Assembly: GCA_905221605.1 (NCBI GenBank)
Contig: CAJNDS010000188.1
Span: forward strand, 62,001 to 126,000
Direction: 5' to 3'
Source: Symbiodinium natans
Lineage: Eukaryota > Sar > Dinophyceae > Suessiales > Symbiodiniaceae
DNA: 64,000 nucleotides
Translations under genes and position numbers: made by a program
Notes under the pieces: model-generated
Databases searched by the model: none
The model's input: the letters and a program-made list of their open reading frames with translations, nothing else
What the model was told of the DNA's origin: nothing
In this document: piece by piece, positions 11,605 to 23,600 of the stretch
How the letters are laid out: the number at the start of each line of letters is the position of its first letter
Position numbering within the stretch: the first letter of the stretch is position 1

Positions 11605-14600
11605 TCTCTCACTCTCTCTCTTTTTTCTGGGGGGAGGGGCATGATGTGGCAGCCCCCTTCTCCCCCGCCCCCTGGCGTCCCCCGCCCCCTGGCGTCCCCC
11701 CCCCCCGCTGCGCCTTTGGTAGGTGAAAGAGCACCACATTTTTGCAAGAATCGTTTTCATCAGTCGTGCATCCCCTTCCAGTTTATCATCAGCGTGAAAG
11801 TGGGGACCTTCAATCTTGATTGCAATCAGCATGCACCAGTCCCACAGTCATTGTCGTCATCACCGCCAGAACTACCACCACCATCGCCATCTTCGCCATC
11901 GCCATCACAACCACCATCGCAGCCTTCGTCATCGTCATCATGAATCCGTTTTAGGGCATGTTGCCTGCTGTCGGGTTTTCTTGTTGTTCAAGAGTCTTTG
12001 GGATCAGTTGTTCGCCTGCTTACTTCCAGGCTGCGAAACTAACACACAAGCCACCTCTCCACATATATCATGTTTAGGGTTTAGGGTTTAGGGTTTAGGT
12101 TATATCGGAAGACCTAGTATCGTGGTCTGCTGACATTGCGCCTCAAGGGGGCTTTACATGGCTTTGCAACTTCTTGTTGCGCAGGCCGATTGAGGCCCGC
12201 GGGGTGGCACCCTTGGAGCATGACTAGCAGACACAGTTCTTCCACACTCATGTTCGGAGAGCCCACGTTGACTCCAAATAGTTCTGAAAGGCTTGTGGAA
12301 AGCTCGCGGTGGGGCTTTCGGAGGGGTGCTTGGTGCGTCTCGTTTTTTTTTGTGTTCAAAGTCTGCCCCCGGTTCAACAAGCGTCGCCCGAAATTTCATC
12401 TGTGCCTTGCCCCCATGTCGAGGAATGTGGTCTTGGAGAGCTATCTTACGCTTGATCTGATATACTAACGGGGTTTAGGGTTTAGGGTCTAGGGTTTAGG
12501 GGGTTTAGGGTTTAGGGTTTAGGGTTTAGGGCATTTCTGAATAGGGATTCTAGTACACCCCTATATGTACTCCCGAAATAGGAACAGTAGAAGGGTGCAC
12601 ATCCCAAGGTCGCCAGCACTCCAAGGGGCCAAGAGAACTTCGGATGTTCCCCCCCGGTACGAAGAGCTCCTTGATAGGGATTAGAATAGGGGGGGGGTAT
12701 TCGAATCCCTATTCAGGACTCTTAGTAACAGGGGGAAAATCCCAAGTTATAGAGTACAATAGCCTGTCCTGGGCTTCAGTGTCCCGAAACGTTGGGACGC
12801 ACGCGACCCCGGCACGCGGTAGCCTCAAAAAGTGCACGGGGGACCTAGGCGGGAGCATGATTCCGAGTTCGGGTCGTGCACGAGATCTAGGTGAGAAGCT
12901 ATTTGGCACCCTCCGTGAGGCCAACAGCATGCTGTCTGCAAATTAAAACTACGTATCACTACGTTTCGGAAGCCCTCAAGAGCTCGGCACCTCTGTGCAT
13001 GCCTCGGCGATTGTGTGAATTGGGTCTGAAATGCCTTTGAGTGAGAAACCAACGTGTCCATAAAGCCCTCTCACCCTTAGCCTTGGCAGTGCTTAGGGAA
13101 AACTCTCGGATAAAAGCCCAGTGCCCCCCAGTGCTTCCTGCACAGTTGTTGTAGAGCCCGTAAGTAGACTGCTACACACGCAGCTGTTCGGCGCCTTACA
13201 GTTTTGAGAGCCTGGTGGCATGGCCCGCGTGCTCCCTTAAGTCCTGCCCCAAAGACGCCCTGCTTCAATGAAGTTTCTTTGTCTCCCTCTCCCTCTTCTC
13301 CACGAAAACGTATTTCGTTTTGCTGTTCGAAATAAGAAGATTTAAAGTCCCGACCCGACGTGCCGCAATTGAAAATAAGAGCTTTGACCCCGCAATCGTT
13401 CTCCCTGAGGCTCGTGCTGACCCCGACACGTGAGCTTGCCCTGCAGGTCTGCCAGGCGGCGGACATTGTACGCCCAAAAACTCGAGTAGAGCTCATCCAA
13501 CATGATTTGTGGCTTGGTGCTGCTCCTTGCATTCCCCCTACAAGCGTTGTAAACCCCAAACTGCCGTGATGCACGCCAGAAGTCTCGTTCCTCATCTAGG
13601 CTGTTGATCTCTACAATGGGCATGCAGCATGCAGACATTCCACCTTGTGTTCATTTCTGCTTTTCCCGTCGCAGCAGACTTGATCTCGAAACCTTACACA
13701 CGTTGATGTTGCTTGCATACTGTACGGCATGGTGGATAGCAGCATGGTGAACTTGAGCTGGTATCTTTAACACGAGTATGTTCATGCTTCTCGGCGCGGA
13801 GGTTGCACAAGAGCTTGGGGGTGCCACAAAAGTGGTCCTGGGCGGCGTCGACCACGAGAGGACCGTTCATTTGTGGTGGCCCACGTCAGACAAACGCCTT
13901 GTTGCTCAGCACAGTGGTCGTCCAAATGGGTGGTTGTCAAAATAATGGTCCCTTTTTTAGATCCCTATTATCATACGGCACCTAATATTTTGGGGAACCC
14001 AACAAGGGATCATAACTTTGACAACCGCCCAAGTCTCAGCTTACAAGAGTTGTGCATCCCCGCATTCTAAGTGTCCAGACACGTCGACTGAGAGGCAGCG
14101 GGAGCAGTTGAAAACCGAGCTCCCCTCGCTCATCGCCGCCTCCATGCAATTTAGCCACAGGGCAGGAGTCAAGAGTTAGCCACAGAGCAGGAGTCAACAT
14201 GAGGCGAAAGTACGCAGCACACGTTGTCGGGGCAGGTTCAAGTTTACTTGAGAAAGTTACCGAGGGTGCACAAGTCCATGTCCTTCTGTTTCCTGTTAAG
14301 GCATCAATCTAAACATCCTGTATGCCACCAACTTCACCGATAGACGGTTATTTGGGGCCATTATTGGGGTCATCGGGGCCACCAAATAGGACTCGCGTGT
14401 CTTCTTGTTCATTTGCTGTGAAGTCCGTCTCAGAACTTCCTGAGTTTCCAAAAGCTTCGAACCTAAATGCACGAGTTGAACGTTCTGCTTTTATTGAGTT
14501 CAGGGGTTTAGGGTTTAGGGTTTAGGGTGTAGCGTGCCGATCAAAGTTTGAACTTGAGGGGCTCTCTCTGGGCTTGAGTTTTGGGGCTCTCCCTAAGCTC

Positions 14601-17600
14601 TCCCCTACTTGAAATAAAAGCCCCCATGAACAAAGACCCTAAACCCTAAACCCTAAACCCTATACCCTAAACCCTCTTTACAGGTAGCCACCCCGGGTCG
14701 ACTCCGCGCCCTCTGTGAGACACTCAGCCGTCAGAGATGCAGGTCTTTGAACTCCCCAAAGGTGACCTGAGCAAGAAGGGGGTGTGTTTGGGGTTCAGGG
14801 TTTATAGGGTTTAGAGGGTTTACAGGGTTTATAGGGTTTATAGGGTTGATAGGGTTTATAGGGTTTACAGGGTTTATAGTGGGGGTTCGCCTTTTATACC
14901 CCAAGTAGAATAGAATCCCCTTAAAGGGACCCAAAAGAGCACCCCTATGTTGGGAAACCCCCATTCGTTTAACTGTTCTTTTGCTTCTTGTTACGAGAAT
15001 CTTAAGCCGCAGAATCTGATGTGTGGAGTTTACAGGTTTGGCGTTGCTGTGGAAAGGTTTTTTTTGTCATACGAGCTGTCCCCCCAAACCCGCCCACTTT
15101 TTCTGTGGGCAATACTTGCTCCACAGACTGTCCTGCCATCAAGGGGCAGGGATCCCTTCCAAACCATCATGCGAGCATTGTGTCTGCAAGCGAGAGAGAG
15201 GGGGCGGGGTGTGGGGTGGAGCGCCCTGTGCTCCCCTGCCCTGTCAAGCGGCGCAAAACTTGCTTTACACCAATGAAGACGCCCGTATATGCATCATCTC
15301 AACAAACATCATACGAGCATCGGGTTTGCAAATTTCGGCCGCGCAAGTTTGCTTTAAAGCATTGTGCTTTCACGAGGAGTCCGCTCGAAAGATTCCAGAG
15401 TTTCAGGAGCATTGTCTTTGCAACGAAGTGCGAGCATTGTGTTTACAAGCGCAGGTGGGGGGTTAAGCGAACTCAAACGTGCTCCGATAGAACGATGGAA
15501 AGCGGCAACGCCGACGAAAAAAAACGCGACGCACCTGTTAAAATCTTTTCAATCACTGGGAAATCTCAGTCCAAAGCGCGCATGCAAGGTAACAAACGTC
15601 GATACTGATACTCAAGAATACTTCGACTTACTCAATTATACAGTAGGGGTTGGTGTCGAATTTAGGGTTTAAGGAGGGTGTAGCTCATCAAGGAACTGCT
15701 TTAAAAAAACGTGCGAATCCTTTGGAACAGTCGGCATTATGTTTGCAAATCGGGGTGCGGGGTGGGGCGTGGAGGGGCTGCGCTCATGAAATCTACTGAA
15801 TTTCTAGCGGGGAACGTGGAGTTGGTGTGAGACGCCGAGCTCCTCCCTTGTGATGGTTTGCGGCCTTAGTTGTGCCATCAGTCTACTATAGGACGGTTTA
15901 GGGTTTAGGGTTTAGGGTTTAGGGTTTAGGGTTTAGGGTTTAGGGCAGGATGTCTTAAGTTACCCAGCCAAACGAATTGGCTGAAAAGGATGCTGTGCCT
16001 GGCTCTCTACTTGAGCTCCAAGCCTACCAGAACTTCCCCAAAACCATAAACCCTAAGTTGACGGTGCACGAGGAACACAGCTTTTCTCAAGTTTCTCCAA
16101 CTTCGCTTCGAGGTATGAATCAGGGTTCTAAGCCTTCAGGCTCTAAACCCCAACCCCTAAACCCTAAACCCTAAACCCTAAACCCTAAACCCTAAACCCT
16201 AAACCCTAAACCCTAAACCCTAAACCCTATGCGGAGCTGCAGTTGGTATTGTAGAAAGGAGTTGGTGTTGAAAGTTGAAGGGTCAATGTACCTGCTGATC
16301 TTCATGGCTCAAGACTGGCCCATGCGCCTGGTAGCAAAAAGAAGTTTTGAGTTCTTGGTGTTTGCTGGTTGGTTCAGGGTGAAACCTCTGGCGACTGTTT
16401 GGGTTGATTCCCTTCCCCTTTCGGTTGCCCCCGTAGGTTATGAGCCCAAATTAGGCTTCCTGCGGTGTAGGTAAAATTCTACGTTTGTTGGGCGCAATGG
16501 ACATGTTGCGGCGTCGGTCGGAACCTGGACTGTCATCCGCGGCCAATGAAGCCGAAGAAAATCGTGGTGATGGGGGTGAAGAACGACAACAAGTGGTACA
16601 AGCGCTGACAGATGGTAGGGAGGTTGCAATGATCCAACCAACGTCTCAGGTGGAAAACGAAGTGGTTCCGGGTCCAGCAGCAAATCCTTTCTGGAGCGAG
16701 CGGGCTCAAGAAGAAATGAGACTGAGGCAATCAAGGCCGGCAAGTCTTCCTGCGAGCGGAGGGGATAGAAGTGGTGAACATACGAGGAGGCCACCTTCGC
16801 TGCAAGATCTTTTGGGTCAGGAACCTGCACCTGTTGAGAGACCATCGTCAGGCTTAATGGGCCAGATGGAACGAGGTACTATTGGTGGAGCGCAAGTAGA
16901 GGAAGAGCTCATTCCTGATGTTGGTGGGGAAGAACAAAGTGAAGATATGGCGGTGGTAAAGCGTGCGCTGAAGGAGTTGCTTGTGCAAACAAAGGAGCTG
17001 GGGAACAGGTTGCATCGGGTGGAGGAGAAAAGCTATACCTCTGCTGCATCTGGGTCAGCTTCGAGAGCACGGAGCACTGGAGTGGTGGACGCAAATGCTG
17101 CATATCCTTTGGGAATGACTCCAGAGAAACAGTACCTGCCAGGACAAGTTTTCTACACGGATGGTATGGGTGGTTTTTGGACTGTGTTGCCTGATGGGAC
17201 ATGGCTGCCTATTGAGGGCTACGACCTGCCAAAGGGTTGTGATCTTCAATCCTTGCCTGGGTCCAGGAAGGGGGATGTTCAAGTGGAGGATGAAAAAGAA
17301 GTGCCAATGATGCATGTAGCTGAAGGGAAGAAACCCTCCAGATTGCCTCCATTGAATTACCCCACGGGAGGTCCTGCAAGTGGTGGATATGCAAGTGGAC
17401 CGCCTGGTTTAACACATGTTCCGATTACTTCCTTGCCATCAGGTGCTGATGGTTCTGCCGCACCTGTGGGGAACCAGCCCGGTTTTGTTTCAGCTCGGGA
17501 AACTGCAAAGAGAACTCAGCAGGATCGGGTGGATATACAATGGTGGATGATGTTCCGTATCGGTGGAAAATGGTCGCTGGGAAGTTGGAATTAGAAAAGG

Positions 17601-20600
17601 TTCCGCTCACAGCTGTTACGCCTGGTATAGGACATGGGCTGCCTCAAGGGCCTGGTGGTAGGGTCAGTTTACCTCCTGGAGCAGTGGTGCCACGTGGTAT
17701 GCCAATCATTGGTGATAGTTCTGGAACCGAACGTCCGGAGGCTCTTGGGAAGCATGTGATGAGCCTTCCTACTTTGGCAGACTACACACCAAGCAATCCG
17801 ACGGCACTGGGTGATTGGATCGCAATGATCGAACCAATGTTGTCTTCACTGACAGATACAGGAAGAGTGTGGTGGCAATGCGTCTATTCAAAGGCATATC
17901 AAGCGTATGCCAAATGGTTGAGTGTTTCTCCGCTGGAAAGGTTGGGCATCAAGGCTGAGCTGGAAGGGCTCAAAGTGGTTCAAACTGTGCATGTTTTGTT
18001 GGAGCAGAGAGCGGTGTCTTTACTGCTGCAGGCGATTCCGGAGAGATTGAAGACCGAGATCGTTTCCACTCGAATGTTGGGGTCAGTGATGATATTTTAC
18101 AAATTGCTGACGGTCTACCAACCAGGTGGAGCAAATGAGCGCAGCACAATGTTGAACTTCTTGGTGCAACCATCTTCAGCAACCTCGATCTCAGAGGCCA
18201 TAAAGGGAGTGCGTCAATGGGCGCAATGGCGTTCCCGATTAAGGGAGTTGAGAGCGGCCGAGCCGGACGCTACCTTGCTTATCAAGGGATTGGATGGTTT
18301 ATCATCCGCGTTGCTGACAAAACACCCTACGGTTCATTTCAGAGTGGCATCCTTTCGGGAGAAATTGGGGGTGGACTACTCGCCGACCTCTGAAACTGCG
18401 ACACAACTAGCTGAAATGTTACAGGCAGAGTTTGAACTGCTATTGCATAGTGCTGGTGATCAAGAGGTGAAGCAGGACTCGGACGCCAAGAAAAGGGCAA
18501 GGTTAAACAAGGCCCAAAAGGGAACTGGTGACGAGACGGAGGAGGGTGACAAAGGCAAAGGGAAAGGAAAAAGGTACAGCGGTGATGGTGAACGTCCCTT
18601 CTGTTGGATATATGGGAAGACAGATGCAGGCTGCAAGTTCGGATCCCGTTGCAAATTTCGCCATGATAAAGACTCCCTGGAGCGAGGAAGATGTTTTGAG
18701 TGTGGGGCCGTTGGCCATCTACAGCCGCAGTGTCCATATAAGGATGGTGTAAGTTCCAATGTGGACTCAAACCCTGAGAGAAATAGATCTAAAGGGAATT
18801 CTCCCAAAGGGGGAAAGGGCGGCAAAGGTGCGAAATGGGGAAATGCCAAAAAGGCAGAGGTGGCTGAAGGGGGAGATGAGACGGCTAATGCGGGATTGGA
18901 TAAAGGTTCTGCAAGTCCCTCATCACCATCAACGCCCAATCAGGTCCTTGCTGAAGCGTTGGAAGTGCTGAAATCTATGAAGCTGTCATCAGCACCGTCA
19001 GCATCAAGCGGGGATCCCAGTGTTCGAATGTTATGTGACTCTGGGTTGCTTCAGCAGGAAGGGAGAGTGGCGTTGGTGGATACAGCTGCTACGCATCTTG
19101 CGCGGACGCTTTTTCCATGGGAATGTGTACCCGACACTACTGTTATGGTGCAAAGCGCGCTGGGTGGTGTGACAATGAGGATTACAGAGAAAGGGACTTT
19201 GATTAGGGAAGACAATGGGCCCCTGATTATCCCTCTCTGGTTGATTTTGGAGTTTGGGGCGAACCTCACTGTGATCAATGGGATGTGTCACGTGGGTGCC
19301 AAATCTTCGCTGGACCAGCTCTTGTGGTTTGAACATGGCTGTTTGGTTATGGATTACAAAACAGCTGAAAAGATGGTTTTGCATGCTGAAAGGCAGCGTG
19401 CGTCTTGGTCCCATTCTCAATGGAGGAATGGAAGGGCGGACTGTGGAGTCGGTTCGTCTGATGCCACGTTGTTGCCGAAGCAGGGAGAAGGCCGAGGAGT
19501 ATGCGTTCTACGTGTGGCCAGGGTCTCTGACACCAATGAGTGTTCAGGAATGGGCATGTTGGACTCGGGAGCCTCACATCCTCTCAGATCACTTCGTCCT
19601 GGTGAACAGCTTCCGCAGCAAAAGGTGTTGGTATGTGTTGGTGTCTTTAGCTGTTGGATCTCGGGAGATGTGTATTACCCCAGGTGGGACCCTGGTAACT
19701 CCTGAAATGGTAGATCCACTAGTGCCAATTGGCAAAGCGAGCGCTTTGGTTGGTCTCAGAGTTCAGTGGCGTGGTGGCAAGTGCACAGCCTCACATCCTG
19801 TTCTGGGGGAACTTCGCGTTCGTGATCTGAATGGGTGCCCTTGTTTGGAAAAGGAGGTGGCGCTTCAGATCATTGATGAAATGGATTGGTGTTCACCAAA
19901 GCAAGCATTGAAGGTGGCACGTATGGTTCAAGGGTGTCCGAATACGGACAACGAGGTGGCCGTAAAAGCGTCGTTGCAAAGCGCAGCGCGGACAGCGTCA
20001 GCGAATGAGGAGGAGTTCGTCCAGGCATGCTGGCGATTTCTTCGGTGGTATTATGGGGATATACCAGACAATATGCTGATGGAGCTGTTGCCACGTGGAG
20101 ATATTGCGGCGTTGCCTTTCAACCGTCATAAAAGGAGACGGCTGGCACGAGCAAAAAGGGTGGTGGTACACCTATTTTCGGGAAAACAAAAATGGCATTT
20201 TCCCAGTCGGGATGTGGAGGTACTGGAGCTGGATTTGAAGAAAGGCGGTGACCTACATAATTCGAGCGTCTGGAAGTATCTTCTGCATCTGGCGGCTGAA
20301 GGAAAGGTGGTTGCTGTGGTTGGAGGACCTCCATGCAGGACAGTGTCAAGGTTGAGAGGTGAAGACGGTGGTCCACCTGTATTACGCCGGCGCTGTGGGC
20401 CTGAACGGTTGGGATTAAAAAGTCTTCCTTGGCCACATCAAGAATTAGCTCAAAAGGATGGTGTTTTACTTCTGAAGATGCTTTTCCTATATGACGTGGC
20501 GGTGCATTCAAGGTGTGGAACTGCTGAGGTCATCAATGGAAGTTCTGTCTTCTTTGGCATGGAAAGTCCTGGGGACCCTGAACTCATAGGGAAAGATTTC

Positions 20601-23600
20601 TCTCAGAACGGCAAAACGGTCTTGAGTGCTGAGGATCTGGTGGATGGTTCTCAGGAAGGGTTCTCAAGTCCTACCTTCTGGAGTTGGCCAGAGGTGAAAA
20701 GCTTTTGTGAGCGTTATGGAATGTACGCTGCACATTTTGATCAAGGAGCATTGGGACATGCTCTGGTGAAACCTACGACTTTCCTGGTGTCTGATATGGA
20801 ACTATGGGAATCGTTGGAACAGGTTCGCGTGGTTGTTCCGTGGTCGGCAACATTCGCTTCTACCCTGGAAGAGCGTATTGGACAATCCTCCATATGGGCG
20901 CGATGGGCGTTTGGATTGGTTAAAAGAATACGTCACAGGTTGGCACAATGGTTGCATGAGGGCGATGCTGAACGGGCAGCTATGGTGTCAAAAAAGGAAG
21001 AACGAGAAGGAACGTTACGGAGGTTGACAGCTGAGGAGCGAGCCTTCCGTGACCATTGCCTAAGGGGGCATATTCCTTTCAGACGTGATTGTCAAATCTG
21101 TGTGTCTGCCGCTGGAAAGGAGCGTCGCCATTTGAGGCGGAAGCATGGGGATGCCTACGCTTTATCATTGGACTTGGCGGGTCCATACAAGTGTTCAAAG
21201 GATGCTCACCAGCAGAAGCCACGACACGCTGTTATTGGTGTGTATCAGTTTCCAATGTTGGATCCCAATGTGGGTCGCCCTCCAGAAAAGGAGGAAGATG
21301 CGGATGAGGTGGAAGATCAGGTGGCAGATGAAGGTGCTGGTGTCGGAGAATGGTTAGGCGATGCAGTGGCTAACTTCGAAGAGGAAGACTCTGTGCCGGT
21401 GGAACCTGCGCCAGTTCTGGAGGCAGAGGTGTTGAAAATCCACGCTTCTGAAAAATCCTGGAAGGAACTGAAGGACCACTTGACCCAACCTGTCCGTATG
21501 ATCAACTTCGTTATGGTGGAGCCGATTGTGGATAAACAGCAAACAACTGTTTTGTCGGCGGTTCAAAGAATGATGGTGCGCTTGCAGAGACATGGGTATC
21601 CGGTGCTGAGAATCCACTCAGATCGAGCGGGGGAGTTTGTCAATGCACGCTTCCGGTCCTTTTGTGAAACTCGTCTGATATATAGGACCACTGGTGATCC
21701 TGGAGTCCCGCAAACAAATGGGCGCGCTGAAGCATGTGTGGGTTTATTCAAACGTGGTGTGAGGTCGCTCTTAAAGGAGGCGCGACTCGGGCCGGCGTAC
21801 TGGGCACTGGCTGCTCGCCATTGGTCAATGTTACGGTGGCAGAAAGCTGAAAGGGAGTTGGGGTTAAACCCCAAAGCATTGCTTCCCTTTGGTGCTCAGA
21901 TTCAAGTCAAACGTCGTCCGTGGGAGTTGCTGGGTCCGGATGGAACAAAGAAAGGTCGGCAATGGGTCGATCGTACGCAGCCTGCGCTTCTTTTAGGTCC
22001 ATGCGATGACCTACCTGGTGGTTATTGGGTGGAAGCTCAAGGGACTGCAAAGGATCCGGATGAACTGGTGTTATTTCCCTGCACTACGATTTTTTCCAAT
22101 ATAAAGGAACCGCCTGAATTGGAGCTGGAAGGGGTGGTAGAAGAACAGGAGCTTTCTCCTCCAGAGCATCGTCTCAAGGGGAAAAAACCGGCGCTTCGGT
22201 TTGCTGATGAGGAAGGTCCTCCTTTACCTCCGCCTCGCGATCCTCCAGTTCGCCATCGGTTGCTTGAAAAAAGCCCGGCCTCTTCACTGCGTGGTCATGT
22301 GGGCTCCTTGCGCTTGCTTCGCAAGCGGGGGGAGAGTCCGCCCTTAGAAATTTTCGAGGATGACATGCAGGGTCTGGGGGAGCTGGAAGAAAATGCAGAT
22401 GTTGAGGACAATGTTCCTGGTGATGAGTATTGGCCGACATGCTGTTCTCCTCATGAAAATGCTTATTTGGTCTGCAAAAGTGAGACTGCCGAGGATGGAA
22501 CACAGTTGGAAAAAGAAGAGCAAAAAGCCAAGTCAATGTATGAAAAGTCTATGTACGATTACGTGGACTGTGAGGAGCTTTTGGAAGGGATTGTATACCC
22601 AAAGAGGGTGAATCGAAGAGGTGGTATCAACAATTGGTGCACAAGTACGCGAGCTCTGGTGTTGGGCCACTATACTCATGGCGGAGTGTGTGGTATTACA
22701 AAAGAGACTCATCGAAGGCCATGGCTATGTCGTTATTTGGCATCATTCGTGAGGCACCACAATCATGAAGCCAAATTTTCTGCTCTTCAGATCTCATGCA
22801 ATGCTCCGGTATCATTGCATAGGGATAGTCACAATGAGAAGCATTGCTGCAATTATGTGTGTGTCTTTGGTGACTATAAAGATGGTCAGCTGTGGGTTGA
22901 GGATGAAAAGGTTTTAGAGGAAGGAGCTGAAGTGGTGGAGCAATCCTATGGGAAGAAAGTCTTGCCTGGAAAATTGGTCGATATCCACTGGAACTTCATG
23001 TCGTTCTTTCCGAGAAAGCTGCATGGCCCTATGCCTTGGAAAGGGAACAGGGTATCCTTGACAGGGTACACACCTGTTTTTATGGAGCGTTTGAGCTACA
23101 AGGATAGGTGCTATCTTCTCCAATGCAAGTTTCCTCTTCCGGAACCACAAGCTGAAGAAGGTGAAAAAAGGAAATGGTTAAAAATGACGTTGAAAGAGAC
23201 CTCGCTGGACGACCTTGCAGAGGAAGTCGACTACGCTGTGTTCGAAGCGCATCAATGGGCTCTAGAGGAGCATTTGAGTATTCGACGCCTAATTGCTGAA
23301 CAGGAATGTTGCGTTTTGGACGAGTTCCATGGATCGGCCAATGAGTCGAATGGGAAAAAGGATCAGAGACTAGAGAATGGCTGGTTAAAGCAAAAAGGGC
23401 TGAGGAACAGCTCTCGAAGTTTTTGGTCAAAGCAGCTCAAGTTCAGCAAATGGTACAAGAAAATACCGCGCTTGAGGCAGCAGAGGAGGTTGAGTTCCTG
23501 CAAACAAAAACAATCCCTACACAAGAAGCCATGCAAGAGCTGGAAAAGTGGAGGGAATCATTGTCGGACGAGGTGACGTCTTTGGTGAAAGAGTTGGAGG

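Larger units (their letters stand above)
8084..13409. other. Helicase intron region between motifs I and Ia
   Basis: This 5.3-kb stretch must contain one or more unfound exons. It holds telomere-like blocks (8660, 9482, 11334, 12072, 12471), poly-C runs (about 9109, 10551, 10590), a CT repeat and two fold-back elements. Exon-like pieces without a known family are 8594-8657, 10453-10527 and about 10936-11008. None is proven. Confidence 0.4.

Noticed and set aside
16300-16315. Dinoflagellate spliced-leader relic (ATGGCTCAAG) in the LTR
   Set aside because: Only about ten bases match the end of the leader and the rest does not, so chance is likely.
17530-17550. Programmed -1 frameshift between Gag frames
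   Set aside because: No X-XXY-YYZ slippery site or clear downstream pseudoknot was seen. A one-base deletion is simpler.
19631-19650. 20-nt intron (GTATGT...TTTAG) at the second frame break of the retrotransposon
   Set aside because: Removing 20 nt does not give the right frame, and the 10-bp duplication explains the break.
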